From: an uncultured Opitutales bacterium
GTDB taxonomy: Bacteria > Verrucomicrobiota > Verrucomicrobiia > Opitutales > Intestinicryptomonadaceae
Assembly: GCA_900545705.1 (NCBI GenBank)
Contig: URAK01000001.1
Span: 186,001 to 250,000 of the forward strand
Direction: 5' to 3'
Length of the DNA: 64,000 nt
The notes beneath the pieces were generated by a model. The model did no database searches. It had not been told where the DNA came from and was given only the letters and a program-made list of their open reading frames with translations. Positions 44,365-53,492 of this stretch are shown here, in pieces (position 1 is the stretch's first letter; each line of letters opens with the position of its first letter). The position numbers and the translations under genes are program-made.

Positions 44365-45753
44365 TTAGATGTTTTTTTGTGCGATTTTTTTTATCGAATC
44401 GGCGCAAATTTTTGCCGTAGTCCATGCCGCTTGCAAGTTGAACCCTCCGGTGATTCCGTCTATGTCCATACATTCTCCCGCGAAAAACAATGTAGGTTCT
44501 CCCTTTAAAGAGAATGTTTTTGAGTCCACGCACCCGCATTTTAACCCTCCGCATGTGGTAAATTCGCCCTTATGCGAGGATTTTCCAACAGCCTCCATTT
44601 TGTCGTTTTTAAGCGCGTTTTTTAGTGTGGCTTCGTCGCCTTTTGAAAAGTTTGACCACACCCTGCCGTGCACTCCCGCCTTCGCGCACAAGTATTCCCA
44701 CAGCCCGCGCGGAATGTCAAATAGCGGCGTGTTGCCCGCAAACTTTTTCGGGTTATTCTTGCGCGCGGATAAAATTGCAGATTTAAAGGATTCGTCGCCG
44801 ACCGGCGCAATCCAATTTACCGTTATTGGAAATTTGTATGCGCATTCCGCAAAAGCCCGCGCGCCGAAAGCGGATAATTTTAGGATTGCCGGCCCCCCAA
44901 GCCCAAACATTGTCAGGAGCAGCGCTCCGCGCGCTGAAAACTCTCCGGAAGGCGTCTGCGTCCTTATTTCCGCGTCGGGAACAGACGCTCCGGACATGCC
45001 GCGCCACTTAGCGTCGGACGCGCGGTCTGTTTTTAAAGCAAAGAGAGACGGCGCTGGCGGCGAAAATTCCCCGCCGAGTTTTTCTACGCTTTCTTTGAGC
45101 TTTTTGTCCCAAGTTCCGCCGATTGCGAATAAAACGAAATCTGCGGCAACGATATTGCGCGCGCCTTCACCCGTTTGCTCTCCGCACGATTTATTCGGTT
45201 TCGCGCAGATCGCTTCCATCGGTGCTGTGTCGCACCCGCAGCCCGAAAAATCCGCAACGCCCGCGCCGTGACGCGGCGCGCTTCTGCGCGGACTCATTCC
45301 CAATTCGTCTATATATGCAATTTTCCACCGCCCGTCGGGAGTTTTCTCGACAGATTCCACGCGCGCCCTGCAAATAAGCCGCGCTTTTCCTGCCGCCCGC
45401 TCAAGCGCGCCTGCAATCGTGCGGGAGTCGTCTGATATGGGAAATACCCTTCCGCAATCTTCCACTTTGGATTCTACTCCAAGCGTTTTAAAAAATTCGC
45501 GGGTCTTTGCGCAGCCGTATCCCATAAGCGGCTTCCTCAAAAATCCCGCCCCGCGCGGATAAAAAGCCTTTGGGTTGCCGCCGTCGATTACCGTGTTTGT
45601 AAAATTGCACCTGCCGCCGCCCGACAGTACGACTTTCTTTAACGGGGAATTAGTCCGTTCCAAAATTACGGCTTCGACGCCTTCTACGCCGCGAAGGTTC
45701 GCTGCGCAAAACATTCCAGCTGCTCCCGCGCCAATTATCGCCACCGTCTTCAT
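44365..45753 (-). CDS. HI0933-type NAD(P)/FAD-dependent oxidoreductase
   Basis: A 462-residue flavoprotein of the HI0933 (YhiN/BaiN-like) family. The start at 45753 is chosen because the dinucleotide-binding motif VAIIGAGAAGMFCAANL then lies at the extreme N-terminus; the open frame upstream overlaps oppC. The family marker GGRCNFTN (about 52-59) and the C-terminal LFFAGECMDIDGITGGFNLQ are present, so FAD binding is secure, but the reaction of most members is unknown. Its ATG overlaps the oppC stop (ATGA), making it the last gene of the Opp unit. A 45-residue basic stretch around residue 200 is an unusual insertion. Confidence 0.85.
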   Translation of the reverse strand: MKTVAIIGAGAAGMFCAANLRGVEGVEAVILERTNSPLKKVVLSGGGRCNFTNTVIDGGNPKAFYPRGAGFLRKPLMGYGCAKTREFFKTLGVESKVEDCGRVFPISDDSRTIAGALERAAGKARLICRARVESVEKTPDGRWKIAYIDELGMSPRRSAPRHGAGVADFSGCGCDTAPMEAICAKPNKSCGEQTGEGARNIVAADFVLFAIGGTWDKKLKESVEKLGGEFSPPAPSLFALKTDRASDAKWRGMSGASVPDAEIRTQTPSGEFSARGALLLTMFGLGGPAILKLSAFGARAFAECAYKFPITVNWIAPVGDESFKSAILSARKNNPKKFAGNTPLFDIPRGLWEYLCAKAGVHGRVWSNFSKGDEATLKNALKNDKMEAVGKSSHKGEFTTCGGLKCGCVDSKTFSLKGEPTLFFAGECMDIDGITGGFNLQAAWTTAKICADSIKKIAQKNI

Positions 45754-46637
45754 TCGTCGGAACCTCTCGAAAGAGCCTCGCCTATCCTGTTGAGCGCAAA
45801 CAAGGTCAGGCTGAAAAACAGGGCGGGAAATATAAGCATCCACGGGGCGTCTTCCATATATTCTGCCCCGTCCTTTATAAGCGCTCCCCACGACGGAAGC
45901 GGCGCTTGGACTCCGAGCCCGAGAAAACTTAAAAACGATTCCAAAAGCATTACGCTCGGAACTGTAAGCGCCGCGCAAACGAGTATCGGCGCAGATATGT
46001 TCGGCAATATGTGCCGCATTACTATCCCAAACCTGCTCTCGCCAAGGGCTGTTGCCGCCTCAACATACGCCCTCGATTTTACGTCGAGAGCGCATGCCCT
46101 GACTATTCTCGCCATAGTGAGCCATTCAACAGCGCCGATTGCCGCGAATATGAGCCATACAGACCTTCCAAAGACAACCGTTAGCAAAATTACAAATATT
46201 GTGAAGGGCAGGGAGTATGCAATATCTACAATCCTCATCATTACCGAATCCGTCCTTCCGCCGCACATCGCCGAGACAACCCCGTATGATACGCCGATTA
46301 CCGCCGCAACGAAAGTTGCAAGAGCTCCGACTGCGAACGAAACCCTCCCCCCGTACAATATGCGCGAAAGCAAGTCGCGCCCGAGCATATCCGTTCCGAA
46401 CGGGTGTTCGAGCGACGGCGCGGACGCTCCAAGCGCGAGGTCTTGTGCGTCGTACCCGTACGGGGCGAGAATTGGGGCCGCTACGCACGCCGCCGCCGCG
46501 AGAATTACAAACAGCGCGCATGCGAGCGAAAGTTTGTCGCCCAGCAAAAGTTCCGCCGCGCCCGCCGCTTTCGCCCGCCAAGATGCGGCGCTTTTTGAGG
46601 CTTTGATTGCCCCTGATTTTTTCCCGTCTCCGCTCAT
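45750..46637 (-). CDS. oppC: Peptide ABC transporter permease, OppC/DppC type
   Basis: A 295-residue inner membrane permease. The start at 46637 overlaps the oppB stop by four bases; the open frame extends further but only through oppB. The N-terminal cytoplasmic segment and first membrane helix are followed by LAPYGYDAQDLALG and HPFGTDMLGRDLLSRILYGG, typical of OppC. The ATPase-contacting EAA loop is YVEAATALGESRFGIVMRHI. It works with OppB, the OppD and OppF ATPases and the OppA lipoprotein. Confidence 0.93.
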   Translation of the reverse strand: MSGDGKKSGAIKASKSAASWRAKAAGAAELLLGDKLSLACALFVILAAAACVAAPILAPYGYDAQDLALGASAPSLEHPFGTDMLGRDLLSRILYGGRVSFAVGALATFVAAVIGVSYGVVSAMCGGRTDSVMMRIVDIAYSLPFTIFVILLTVVFGRSVWLIFAAIGAVEWLTMARIVRACALDVKSRAYVEAATALGESRFGIVMRHILPNISAPILVCAALTVPSVMLLESFLSFLGLGVQAPLPSWGALIKDGAEYMEDAPWMLIFPALFFSLTLFALNRIGEALSRGSDE

Positions 46638-47554
46638 TTTTTCATTTCTCCGGCTATTCGCGGATTTACCGCTGCGAGCGCAATGTCGGACAGCAGGTTG
46701 AATAAAAGTATGAATACTGCGTAAAGCATTACGCAGCCCATAATCATAGTGTAGTCGTTGTCGAGGGCGCTCGAAATAAAGAAGCGCCCAAGTCCCGGTA
46801 TCTGGAAGATTGTCTCCACCACAAACGAGCCCGTCATAAGCCCTGCGGCGGCCGGGCCTAGGTATGCTATTGCGGGGGCAATCGCGTTGCGGAGAACGTG
46901 GGCAAAAAGGATTCTCGCTTCCCCCGCGCCTTTTGCGCGCGCGGTCCGCACATACGGAAGCTTCATTTGGCGGCGGACGGAGTTGCCTGTAAGGCGCGCT
47001 ATCCATGCGGTGTAGAAAAACGCGAGCGTAACTGACGGCAATACGGCGTCCGAAAAGGACTCCCAACCCATCGAGTTGAACATTTTAAGGTTTGTTGAAA
47101 ATATCAATATGAGTATGGGGCCAAGTACAAACGCCGGAAGGCATATTCCCAAAAGCCCCGCGCCGTATATGAATGCCGCGGCTCCCCCGCGGGCCGCCGC
47201 GGCGAGTCCGAGGCAAACGCCGAATACCGTTGCCAATAAAAGCGCGTATGCCCCCAATTCGAGCGAAACCGCCGCCTTTTCCCTTAGTATTTCCGACACC
47301 TTCCAGCCGTCGTACTTATAGCTTGGTCCCAGTTCTCCGCGGGCGAGATTGCCGAGAAATTTAAAGTACTGCTTTGCGATAGGCTCGTCCAATCCGTAGT
47401 ACGCGTTTAGCGCCTTAATCGTCTCCTCCGATACTGGCCTTTCGCGGTCGAACGGCCCGCCCGGCACGAACCTTACCATAAAAAACACGGCCGTCACGAT
47501 TATCAGGAAAACGGGGACAGCTTCGCATATTCTCTTTAAAATGTATTTTGTCAT
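46634..47554 (-). CDS. oppB: Peptide ABC transporter permease, OppB/DppB type
   Basis: A 306-residue inner membrane permease. The start at 47554 gives the classical MTKYILKRICEAVPVFLII opening and overlaps the oppA stop (ATGA). FVPGGPFDRER matches the conserved FxPGDP-like periplasmic motif, and the EAA loop is YVRTARAKGAGEARILFAHV. About six membrane helices. Order in the operon is oppD-oppF-oppA-oppB-oppC. Confidence 0.93.
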   Translation of the reverse strand: MTKYILKRICEAVPVFLIIVTAVFFMVRFVPGGPFDRERPVSEETIKALNAYYGLDEPIAKQYFKFLGNLARGELGPSYKYDGWKVSEILREKAAVSLELGAYALLLATVFGVCLGLAAAARGGAAAFIYGAGLLGICLPAFVLGPILILIFSTNLKMFNSMGWESFSDAVLPSVTLAFFYTAWIARLTGNSVRRQMKLPYVRTARAKGAGEARILFAHVLRNAIAPAIAYLGPAAAGLMTGSFVVETIFQIPGLGRFFISSALDNDYTMIMGCVMLYAVFILLFNLLSDIALAAVNPRIAGEMKK

Positions 47555-49191
47555 TTGGCGGAGGCGTCGAGGCTGACGCCGAGAAAATTGTGGTAGTCGA
47601 GAGGGTTTGAATCCCATCCGCGCACTTGCGGAGATATCAGGTAGGAGCGCGAGTAGAAATATACAGGGATAAGGGCGGCGTCGGCAAGGAGGACGCCTTC
47701 GGCCTCTGCAAGCTTCTTGTTGCGCGCCGACCTATCGGAGGTTTTAGAGGCGGCGTCGCAAAGCTTGTCGAATCTCGCGTTCGAGTAGCGGCTATGGTTT
47801 AGCCCGCTGTCTGATAGGAAGTTTGAAAGGAAGCTTTCCGGATCGGCGAAATCCGCAACCCAGCTTGAGCGCGCCACGCAGAAGTCTCCGCTGCGCCTTG
47901 CCGCAAGATACGCGGGCCATGAAAGATTGTAAAGCTCGGCGTCGACGCCGAGATTTTTTTTCCACATATTCGCGATTGCCTCGGCTATCGGCTTGTGTTG
48001 CTCCGACGTATTGTAGGTTATCGTTATTTTTCCGAGTCCCCTTCCGCCTGGGTATCCGGCGTCTGCAAGCAGTTTGCGCGCGGAGGCTACGTCTTCGCGC
48101 ACCATAAATTCCGGAGGGGTAGAGTATGTTCCGCAGTTCGGCGGCACGAACGAGAATGCGGGGGTTTGGCCGCCTTTCAGTATGCCGTCGATGATAGCCT
48201 TGCGGTCAATCGCCATGGAGAGAGCTTTTCTTACAAGTGGGTTGTCGAGCGGTGGGCGGCTTGAATTTAGCATGTAGTAGTAAACGCCAAGCCACGGATC
48301 GGAGCGCAGGCACTTCGGAAAATTTTTCTTCGTATGCTCTATGCGCGCGGGCGACACAGACTCTGTAATATGGAGCTGCCCGGAGCGGAAGGCGCGGTCT
48401 TCCGTATTTATGTTCGATATCGGGAAGAAATCCACGCCGTTTAATTTTAGCATTTTAGCCGCGCGAAAATGCGGATTGCGCCGCAGGGATACCCTGTCGT
48501 TGATTCTCCATTCCGCGAGAATGAACGGGCCGTTTGAGACCATATTCCCGGGGCGCGTCCAGACCGAGTTCCGCCTGTCGCAAGCCCCGAATTTTTCGAG
48601 CGTTTTTTGCGGGAGCGGAAAGAACGCATTGTGGCAGAGCATCGAGAGAAAATGCGGCGTCGGCCTTTCGAGCTCTACGACGAGAGTTTCGTCGCCTTCT
48701 GCGCGCGCCCCGAGCTTTACCGTATCCTTCTCAATGCCCGCGCGGATTTTTTCGGCGTTTTTTATGGGCGCGAAAAGCGAAGAATATTCGCTGCCGATTT
48801 GCGGAAGCAGCGCCCTGCGCCATGCGAATACAAAGTCATTGGCGGTGACTTTCGAGCCGTCCGACCACTTTGCGTTTTCGTCGAGCTTAAAAGTGTATGT
48901 TTTCCCGCCGTCGGAAATTTCCCAGGACTTCGCCGCGGCGGGCTTTGGTTCGAGCGTTTTTGTGTCTGCGCATACGAGACCCTCAAAGAGGCCTGAGAGA
49001 ATCTTGAACTCCCCGAAGCCCGTCGCAAGCGACGGGTCGAGTGTCGCCGGATCCGCGCCGTTGCCGACGAGCAAAATGCCCTTTTCCGCGGCGATTTCCG
49101 CGGCGGGGCGGCTTTGCCAGCAGGCACACAGCGCGCACGAGGCCGCTGCCGCAGATAGAAGGCGGAATATGTATGTAAAGGCGCGCGGCAT
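47551..49191 (-). CDS. oppA: Peptide-binding lipoprotein, OppA family
   Basis: A 546-residue solute-binding protein (SBP family 5). The signal ends in LCAC, a lipobox with the lipidated cysteine at about residue 24. Family features: TLDPSLATGFGEFKILSGLFEGL near the mature N-terminus, SWEISDGGKTYTFKLDENAKWSDG split over the usual first lobe, and PLVRKALSMAIDRKAII. It captures oligopeptides in the periplasm or at the outer face of the inner membrane. It lies one base downstream of oppF. Confidence 0.93.
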   Translation of the reverse strand: MPRAFTYIFRLLSAAAASCALCACWQSRPAAEIAAEKGILLVGNGADPATLDPSLATGFGEFKILSGLFEGLVCADTKTLEPKPAAAKSWEISDGGKTYTFKLDENAKWSDGSKVTANDFVFAWRRALLPQIGSEYSSLFAPIKNAEKIRAGIEKDTVKLGARAEGDETLVVELERPTPHFLSMLCHNAFFPLPQKTLEKFGACDRRNSVWTRPGNMVSNGPFILAEWRINDRVSLRRNPHFRAAKMLKLNGVDFFPISNINTEDRAFRSGQLHITESVSPARIEHTKKNFPKCLRSDPWLGVYYYMLNSSRPPLDNPLVRKALSMAIDRKAIIDGILKGGQTPAFSFVPPNCGTYSTPPEFMVREDVASARKLLADAGYPGGRGLGKITITYNTSEQHKPIAEAIANMWKKNLGVDAELYNLSWPAYLAARRSGDFCVARSSWVADFADPESFLSNFLSDSGLNHSRYSNARFDKLCDAASKTSDRSARNKKLAEAEGVLLADAALIPVYFYSRSYLISPQVRGWDSNPLDYHNFLGVSLDASAK

Positions 49192-49192
49192 T

Positions 49193-49999
49193 TTAAAATC
49201 TTGGGACGGAGGCGATCAGTTCCTTTGTGTACGGGTGCTTCGGATTTTTGCATACTTCTTCGGCATCGCCCGTTTCGACTATTTTGCCGCGCGTCATTAC
49301 CATTATTCTGTCGCTCAAATATTCAACCACCGCTATGTCGTGCGCAATAAAGAGCATTGCTATGCCAAACTTAGCCCGCAAGTCTTCCAGCAGGTTTACT
49401 ATCTGCGCCTGTACGGACACGTCGAGCGCGCTTACAGGCTCGTCGCATATTACGAATTCGGGCTCGACAGCGAGCGCCCGGGCTATGCCAATGCGCTGCC
49501 TTTGCCCGCCGGAAAATTCGTGGGGGTACCTTTGCATGTGGTCGGGGGAAAGCCCGACGGTTTCGAGAAGCTCGGCTACGCGGTCGCGCCTCTGGGAGCG
49601 CGTCATTTGCCTAAAATGTATGCCGAGTGGCTCGGATATTATCTGCAAGATGTTCATACGCGGGTTTAGCGAGTTGAACGGGTCTTGAAATATCATCTGT
49701 ATTTTTTTTCGGTATGGCATGAAGTCGGCGTTCGGCAAATCCGAGATTTTCTTGCCCTCGTAAAAAATTTCGCCGCCCGATATCGGGGCGAGCCTTATGA
49801 TTGAGCGCCCGGTAGTCGTTTTGCCCGAGCCGCTCTCGCCGACTAGCCCGACAATCTCCCCCCTGCCTATGCTAAAGCTTACGTCGTCGACAGCATTGAA
49901 AAATTTTTTCGCGCGGGAGAACACTCCCCCGCCTATTCCGTAGGAGACGCGCAAGTCGCGCACTTCAAGCAAAGGCGGCGTGTTTTCAGAGTTTTGCAT
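49193..49999 (-). CDS. oppF: Peptide ABC transporter ATPase, OppF type
   Basis: A 268-residue ATP-binding subunit. Walker A is GESGSGKTT (about 54-62), the Q-loop follows in QMIFQDPFNSLNPRM, the ABC signature is FSGGQRQRIGIARAL, and Walker B is FVICDEPVSALDVS. The C-terminal oligopeptide-transporter extension with HPYTKELIASVP is present. It overlaps oppD by 14 bases. Confidence 0.94.
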   Translation of the reverse strand: MQNSENTPPLLEVRDLRVSYGIGGGVFSRAKKFFNAVDDVSFSIGRGEIVGLVGESGSGKTTTGRSIIRLAPISGGEIFYEGKKISDLPNADFMPYRKKIQMIFQDPFNSLNPRMNILQIISEPLGIHFRQMTRSQRRDRVAELLETVGLSPDHMQRYPHEFSGGQRQRIGIARALAVEPEFVICDEPVSALDVSVQAQIVNLLEDLRAKFGIAMLFIAHDIAVVEYLSDRIMVMTRGKIVETGDAEEVCKNPKHPYTKELIASVPRF

Positions 50000-50813
50000 A
50001 GTCTATTGGGCGGAGCCTTTCGCCTTTGTGCCCCAATCTGGGAATGCAGTTTATCAGAGCCTTGGTGTATGGGTGCTGCGGATTGTGCAATACGTCGCTG
50101 CACTTGCCTGTCTCGACTATCTCTCCCCTAAACATTACGATTACCCGCTCGCAAAGCTCGGAGATTATCCCAAAGTTGTGGGTAATTAGCAGAATCGCCA
50201 TCTTGCGATTTTTGCGTATCTGCACAAGAAGGTCTATTACCTGCTTTTGAATGGTGACGTCGAGCGCGGTGGTGGGCTCGTCCGCAACGAGCAATTTCGG
50301 CCTGCATGCGAGCGCCATCGCAATCATTGCGCGCTGCAGCATTCCGCCGGACATTTCGTACGGATAGGAGCGCGCGCGCAACGCGGCGTCGCGGATTCCG
50401 ACTTCCGCGAGGGAGTCCGCTACCGTCTTCTCAACGTCCGTGCCTTTTGGCGAGTGGAGCCTGACCGCTTCCGCAATTTGCGAGCCCACTGTAAAAAGTG
50501 GGTTGAACGATGTTGATGGTTCCTGAAATATGTAGGCTATTTCTCCGCCGCGCGCTTTTCTGAGCTCGGCGCCAGTCATCTCGCCCACGTTTTTGCCGCC
50601 GCACAAGATTTTGCCAGATACGGAACATATGGGCGGCGGAGGGAGAAGCCGCATCAAGCTCATGGCTGTCACGCTCTTGCCTGAGCCGCTTTCGCCTACT
50701 ATCGCGACGCTCTCGCCGTCGTCTATTTTAAAGCTGATTCCCTTTACGGCGTCCGTGTGCCCGCGCCGCGAGTCGAAGCTTATTTTGAGATTTTCAACTT
50801 CCAGCAGGCTCAT
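49986..50813 (-). CDS. oppD: Peptide ABC transporter ATPase, OppD type
   Basis: A 275-residue ATP-binding subunit. The start at 50813 (MSLLEVENLKISF) is preferred over a frame extending 90 codons further into the kinase gene; it overlaps that gene's stop by four bases. Walker A is GESGSGKSV, the signature is MSGGMLQRAMIAMAL (SGGM instead of the usual SGGMRQR, normal for OppD) and Walker B is LLVADEPTTALDV. The C-terminal HPYTKALINCIPRLG motif is typical of OppD/DppD. Confidence 0.93.
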   Translation of the reverse strand: MSLLEVENLKISFDSRRGHTDAVKGISFKIDDGESVAIVGESGSGKSVTAMSLMRLLPPPPICSVSGKILCGGKNVGEMTGAELRKARGGEIAYIFQEPSTSFNPLFTVGSQIAEAVRLHSPKGTDVEKTVADSLAEVGIRDAALRARSYPYEMSGGMLQRAMIAMALACRPKLLVADEPTTALDVTIQKQVIDLLVQIRKNRKMAILLITHNFGIISELCERVIVMFRGEIVETGKCSDVLHNPQHPYTKALINCIPRLGHKGERLRPIDYAKL

Positions 50814-51235
50814 TGCGCGCCGCCTCCGCCGGCAATTTTGCGCTTCATGGAAAGTATGTTTTTGCCGTTTTCGCGGCGGTATGAGACGTCGTCCATATAC
50901 TCTTTGACAAGGAAAATTCCCAAACCTCCCACGGAGCGCGAATATACGTCGGCTTTTAAGTCGGGCGGCGGGACCTGTTTTAGCGGGTTGAACGGCGGCG
51001 CGCTGTCGGATACTTCGGCAACAATTTTGCCCCCTGCCGCTGAGAGTGAAACTTCTATTTTTTTGTCGGGGGAAAGCCCGCACCCGTATATTGCGCTGTT
51101 GGAAAAGACTTCTTCAAGACATAGATTCAGCGCAAAAACAGAATCGGCGTCTATGCGGTTTTCGGCGCAAAAGGCGTCGGCGTCGGTGCGCAAGGCGTCG
51201 AGCGAATCGAGCACTGCTGGATAGGCTTTTCTCAT
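50810..51235 (-). CDS. RsbW-like serine kinase / anti-sigma factor (GHKL ATPase)
   Basis: A 141-residue HATPase_c_2 protein of the RsbW/SpoIIAB group, which phosphorylate a STAS-domain antagonist and often sequester a sigma factor. The N-box is CLEEVFSNSAIYG, the G1 box VSDSAPPFNP (with alanine where glycine is usual) and the G2 box VGGLGIFLVKEYMDD. It starts one base after the RsbU-like phosphatase stop and overlaps oppD by four bases. No STAS antagonist or sigma factor gene lies beside it. It is expected to be opposed by the preceding phosphatase. Confidence 0.87.
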   Translation of the reverse strand: MRKAYPAVLDSLDALRTDADAFCAENRIDADSVFALNLCLEEVFSNSAIYGCGLSPDKKIEVSLSAAGGKIVAEVSDSAPPFNPLKQVPPPDLKADVYSRSVGGLGIFLVKEYMDDVSYRRENGKNILSMKRKIAGGGGAQ

Positions 51236-51236
51236 C

Positions 51237-52433
51237 TCACTTAAAAATTATTTCGCATAGGGAAAAATCGTCCTCAAAGGAGTCGCTCCTCTGGATATCC
51301 TTGGAAAATGCCATCATGCTTTCCACTTTCGATAACCCTGCGCGGGCGGGCTTTGGTATTTCAGCGACAAATTCGTCCAAAGACATCGTGTGGCCGTCCG
51401 GCTTTTCAACTTCGTACACGCCGTCGCTGAATACGTACAGCTTGGAGCCGCGCTCCACTTTTACTTTGTCGCTGCGGAAATTCATCGGAGTCATTCCCCC
51501 GATTATAAATCCGTTTGTCGTAAGCCGCCGAACATTTCCGCCTGAAACGAGAATCGCCGGAGGGTGCCCACCCGATGCGTATGAGAGCTCGCGCGAGGAC
51601 TTGTCGTAGACGCCGTACCACAGTGTAAAATACATTCCGTTTTGCCGCTCCATCTCGAAGGCGTTGTTCAGCGCGGACAAAACTTGGTCGGGCTTGCCGA
51701 AATCCACGTCCGACAGCGTGCGCGACCTTAGCGCATTCATCGCCGAAACTGACAGCAGCGCGGCTCCCACCCCGTGCCCGCACACGTCGAGCAAATAGAC
51801 GGCAAACCTGTCGGAGTCTATCCACCCGTACCCGAAGCAGTCGCCGCCGAGCTCCGTTGAACTCTTGAAAATCCAGTCCGACGAGAGGTCTGAGGTTTCT
51901 ATTTTTTCGGGGAGGAGGCTTGTCACATAATTCTCGGCTTCGTCCAGTTCCTTTTTTAGCGCAATCTGGCTTTGCTGGAGCTTGTTCATGGCGTCGTTTC
52001 TCTCGCACAGCGTTGTGTATGCGCGGGAGTGGTAGCGTATGCGCGCGAGGACTTCAAGCTTGTCCGGAAATTTGACCATATAGTCGTTTGCGCCATTTTC
52101 AAATGCGCGGTATTTTACGTCGGGCTCCTCCTTTGAGGATAGCACGACGAGAGGGATATCGCGCGTGTCGGGGCAGGCTCGGAAAAATTTTACGAGGGTA
52201 AGCCCGTCGACTTCCGGCATAATCAAATCCTGCAAAATTACAGTTGGCTTGACTTCCTTTGCGGCGTCTATGGCCTTTGACGGATTGGGGCAATAATACA
52301 AGCTTATGTCGGGCTGGTCGGCGAGCAGGCGCTTCATTGCTTCCGCTATGATTTTTTGGTCGTCGACAAGCAGAACGCGCGCTTTCGCTTTCTCCTCTTG
52401 CAGGGCGCCCGATAAATGTGATATGTCCGTCAT
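51237..52433 (-). CDS. Response regulator with PP2C-type phosphatase output (RsbU-like)
   Basis: A 398-residue two-domain signalling protein. Residues about 18-135 are a receiver domain: acidic pair Asp24-Asp25, phosphoacceptor Asp69 in LQDLIMPEVDG, Ser in VVLSSKEEP and Lys in YMVKFPD. A short coiled-coil-like linker (about 145-170) leads to a SpoIIE/PP2C phosphatase domain with LGGDCFGYGW, LDVCGHGVGAALLS, FSDGVYEVE and the metal-binding EDDFSL. A sensor kinase should phosphorylate it and so trigger dephosphorylation of an unseen STAS antagonist. It is the first gene of the Opp operon; the cognate kinase is not in the window. Confidence 0.92.
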   Translation of the reverse strand: MTDISHLSGALQEEKAKARVLLVDDQKIIAEAMKRLLADQPDISLYYCPNPSKAIDAAKEVKPTVILQDLIMPEVDGLTLVKFFRACPDTRDIPLVVLSSKEEPDVKYRAFENGANDYMVKFPDKLEVLARIRYHSRAYTTLCERNDAMNKLQQSQIALKKELDEAENYVTSLLPEKIETSDLSSDWIFKSSTELGGDCFGYGWIDSDRFAVYLLDVCGHGVGAALLSVSAMNALRSRTLSDVDFGKPDQVLSALNNAFEMERQNGMYFTLWYGVYDKSSRELSYASGGHPPAILVSGGNVRRLTTNGFIIGGMTPMNFRSDKVKVERGSKLYVFSDGVYEVEKPDGHTMSLDEFVAEIPKPARAGLSKVESMMAFSKDIQRSDSFEDDFSLCEIIFK

Positions 52434-52897
52434 TGCGTCGAATATATTTTTTTACGCGGGCCGAATGCAACCCTTATTTTATATAATACTATGATATCGG
52501 CTTTTTCCCATGTGAGTTTGCAGGCAGATAAATTTTATTTTTTCCCCGCAAAGGCTCGCAGGTAGCGGCAAGTCTGAGCCGAAAACTATGCGCCGAGCCG
52601 AAGGGGACATATGCGCCGGATTTTCCGCCGGCAATCCCTCCTTATGCGCAAAAGATATTTGAAAGCTGCGCGCTTAGCCTAAAAATTAGTATTTTTTTGA
52701 GTTTAATAATCCGAGTGTATTTCATTTTGCGGTGGGCTGCATTGGTTTGGGAGGAGGAGTCGGGCTTTTGCCCGGTTAAACACTTTGCGCCGTACGGCAA
52801 TCGCTGCGCCAATGGGCAGTATTTTTAACTAAGCGCGGAGGCATTTTTTTAGCGTAAAAGAAAAACAACCGCGCGAAGAACTTGCGCGCAAAATGCC
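52434..52897. other. Non-coding stretch upstream of the RsbU-like gene
   Basis: About 460 bases. The minus-strand AT-rich segment around 52470-52500 (a TATTATATAAAATA-like run) is a plausible promoter core for the RsbU-Opp operon, but no convincing -35 is seen. Nothing else recognised. Confidence 0.45.
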
Positions 52898-52931
52898 ATA
52901 AAAAATCCCCGCCGAAAATTTTTAGGCGGGG
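52898..52931 (-). terminator. Intrinsic terminator of ilvB-ppi
   Basis: Seven-base-pair stem CCCCGCC/GGCGGGG (52907-52913, 52925-52931) with an 11-base loop, followed on the minus strand by ATTTTTT. It is about 80 bases after the cyclophilin stop codon. Confidence 0.9.
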
Positions 52932-53010
52932 AATAATGGAGTCGAATTTTGCAAATACAAAGCCGGCTGTTTGGGAAAATATGTAGCCGGAGATTCTCTG
53001 AAGCAGAAAT

Positions 53011-53490
53011 TTATTCGACCGTTGCCGACTCTATTTTTTGGGGCTTGACGGGCTTGTCCATGAATCCTGTGGGGGTGTTTTCTATCTTTCTGACAACGTC
53101 CATTCCCTCGATGACTTCGCCGAATATAGTGTGGTGCATGTGAAGCCACGGGGTGGGGACGGTTGTTATGAAGAACTGGCTGCCGTTTGTTCCAGGACCT
53201 GCGTTTGCCATTGCCAAAAGCCCAGGGCGGTCGAACGCCACGTCCGGAGAACACTCGTCCTCAAACGGCTTGCCCCATACGGACTGTCCGCCGCAACCAG
53301 AACCTGTCGGGTCGCCGCCCTGAATCATAAAGTCCTTTATTACGCGGTGGAAAGTTATGCCGTCGTAATACCCGCTACTTGCGAGCTTTTTGAAGTTTTC
53401 GCACGCTTTGGGCGCTACTTCGGGAAACAATTTTATTTTTATGTCTCCGCAGTTCGTGTGAAGGGTCACTATATTTTTATTTTCTGGCAT
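53011..53490 (-). CDS. Cyclophilin-type peptidyl-prolyl cis-trans isomerase
   Basis: A 159-residue cytosolic prolyl isomerase. The start MPENKNIVTL at 53490 is preferred; the open frame upstream overlaps the acetolactate synthase gene. Active-site motifs are TFHRVIKDFMIQGGDPTG with the catalytic arginine, GTNGSQFFITTVPTPWL and HHTIFGEVIEGMDVV. No signal peptide. It starts two bases after the ilvB stop and ends before a terminator, so the two are one transcription unit. Confidence 0.94.
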   Translation of the reverse strand: MPENKNIVTLHTNCGDIKIKLFPEVAPKACENFKKLASSGYYDGITFHRVIKDFMIQGGDPTGSGCGGQSVWGKPFEDECSPDVAFDRPGLLAMANAGPGTNGSQFFITTVPTPWLHMHHTIFGEVIEGMDVVRKIENTPTGFMDKPVKPQKIESATVE

Positions 53491-53492
53491 GG

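Noticed and set aside
48341..49669. A 442-codon plus-strand open frame opposite oppA and oppF
   Set aside because: Both opposing genes carry clear family motifs, and this frame has none; it results from codon bias on the coding strand.
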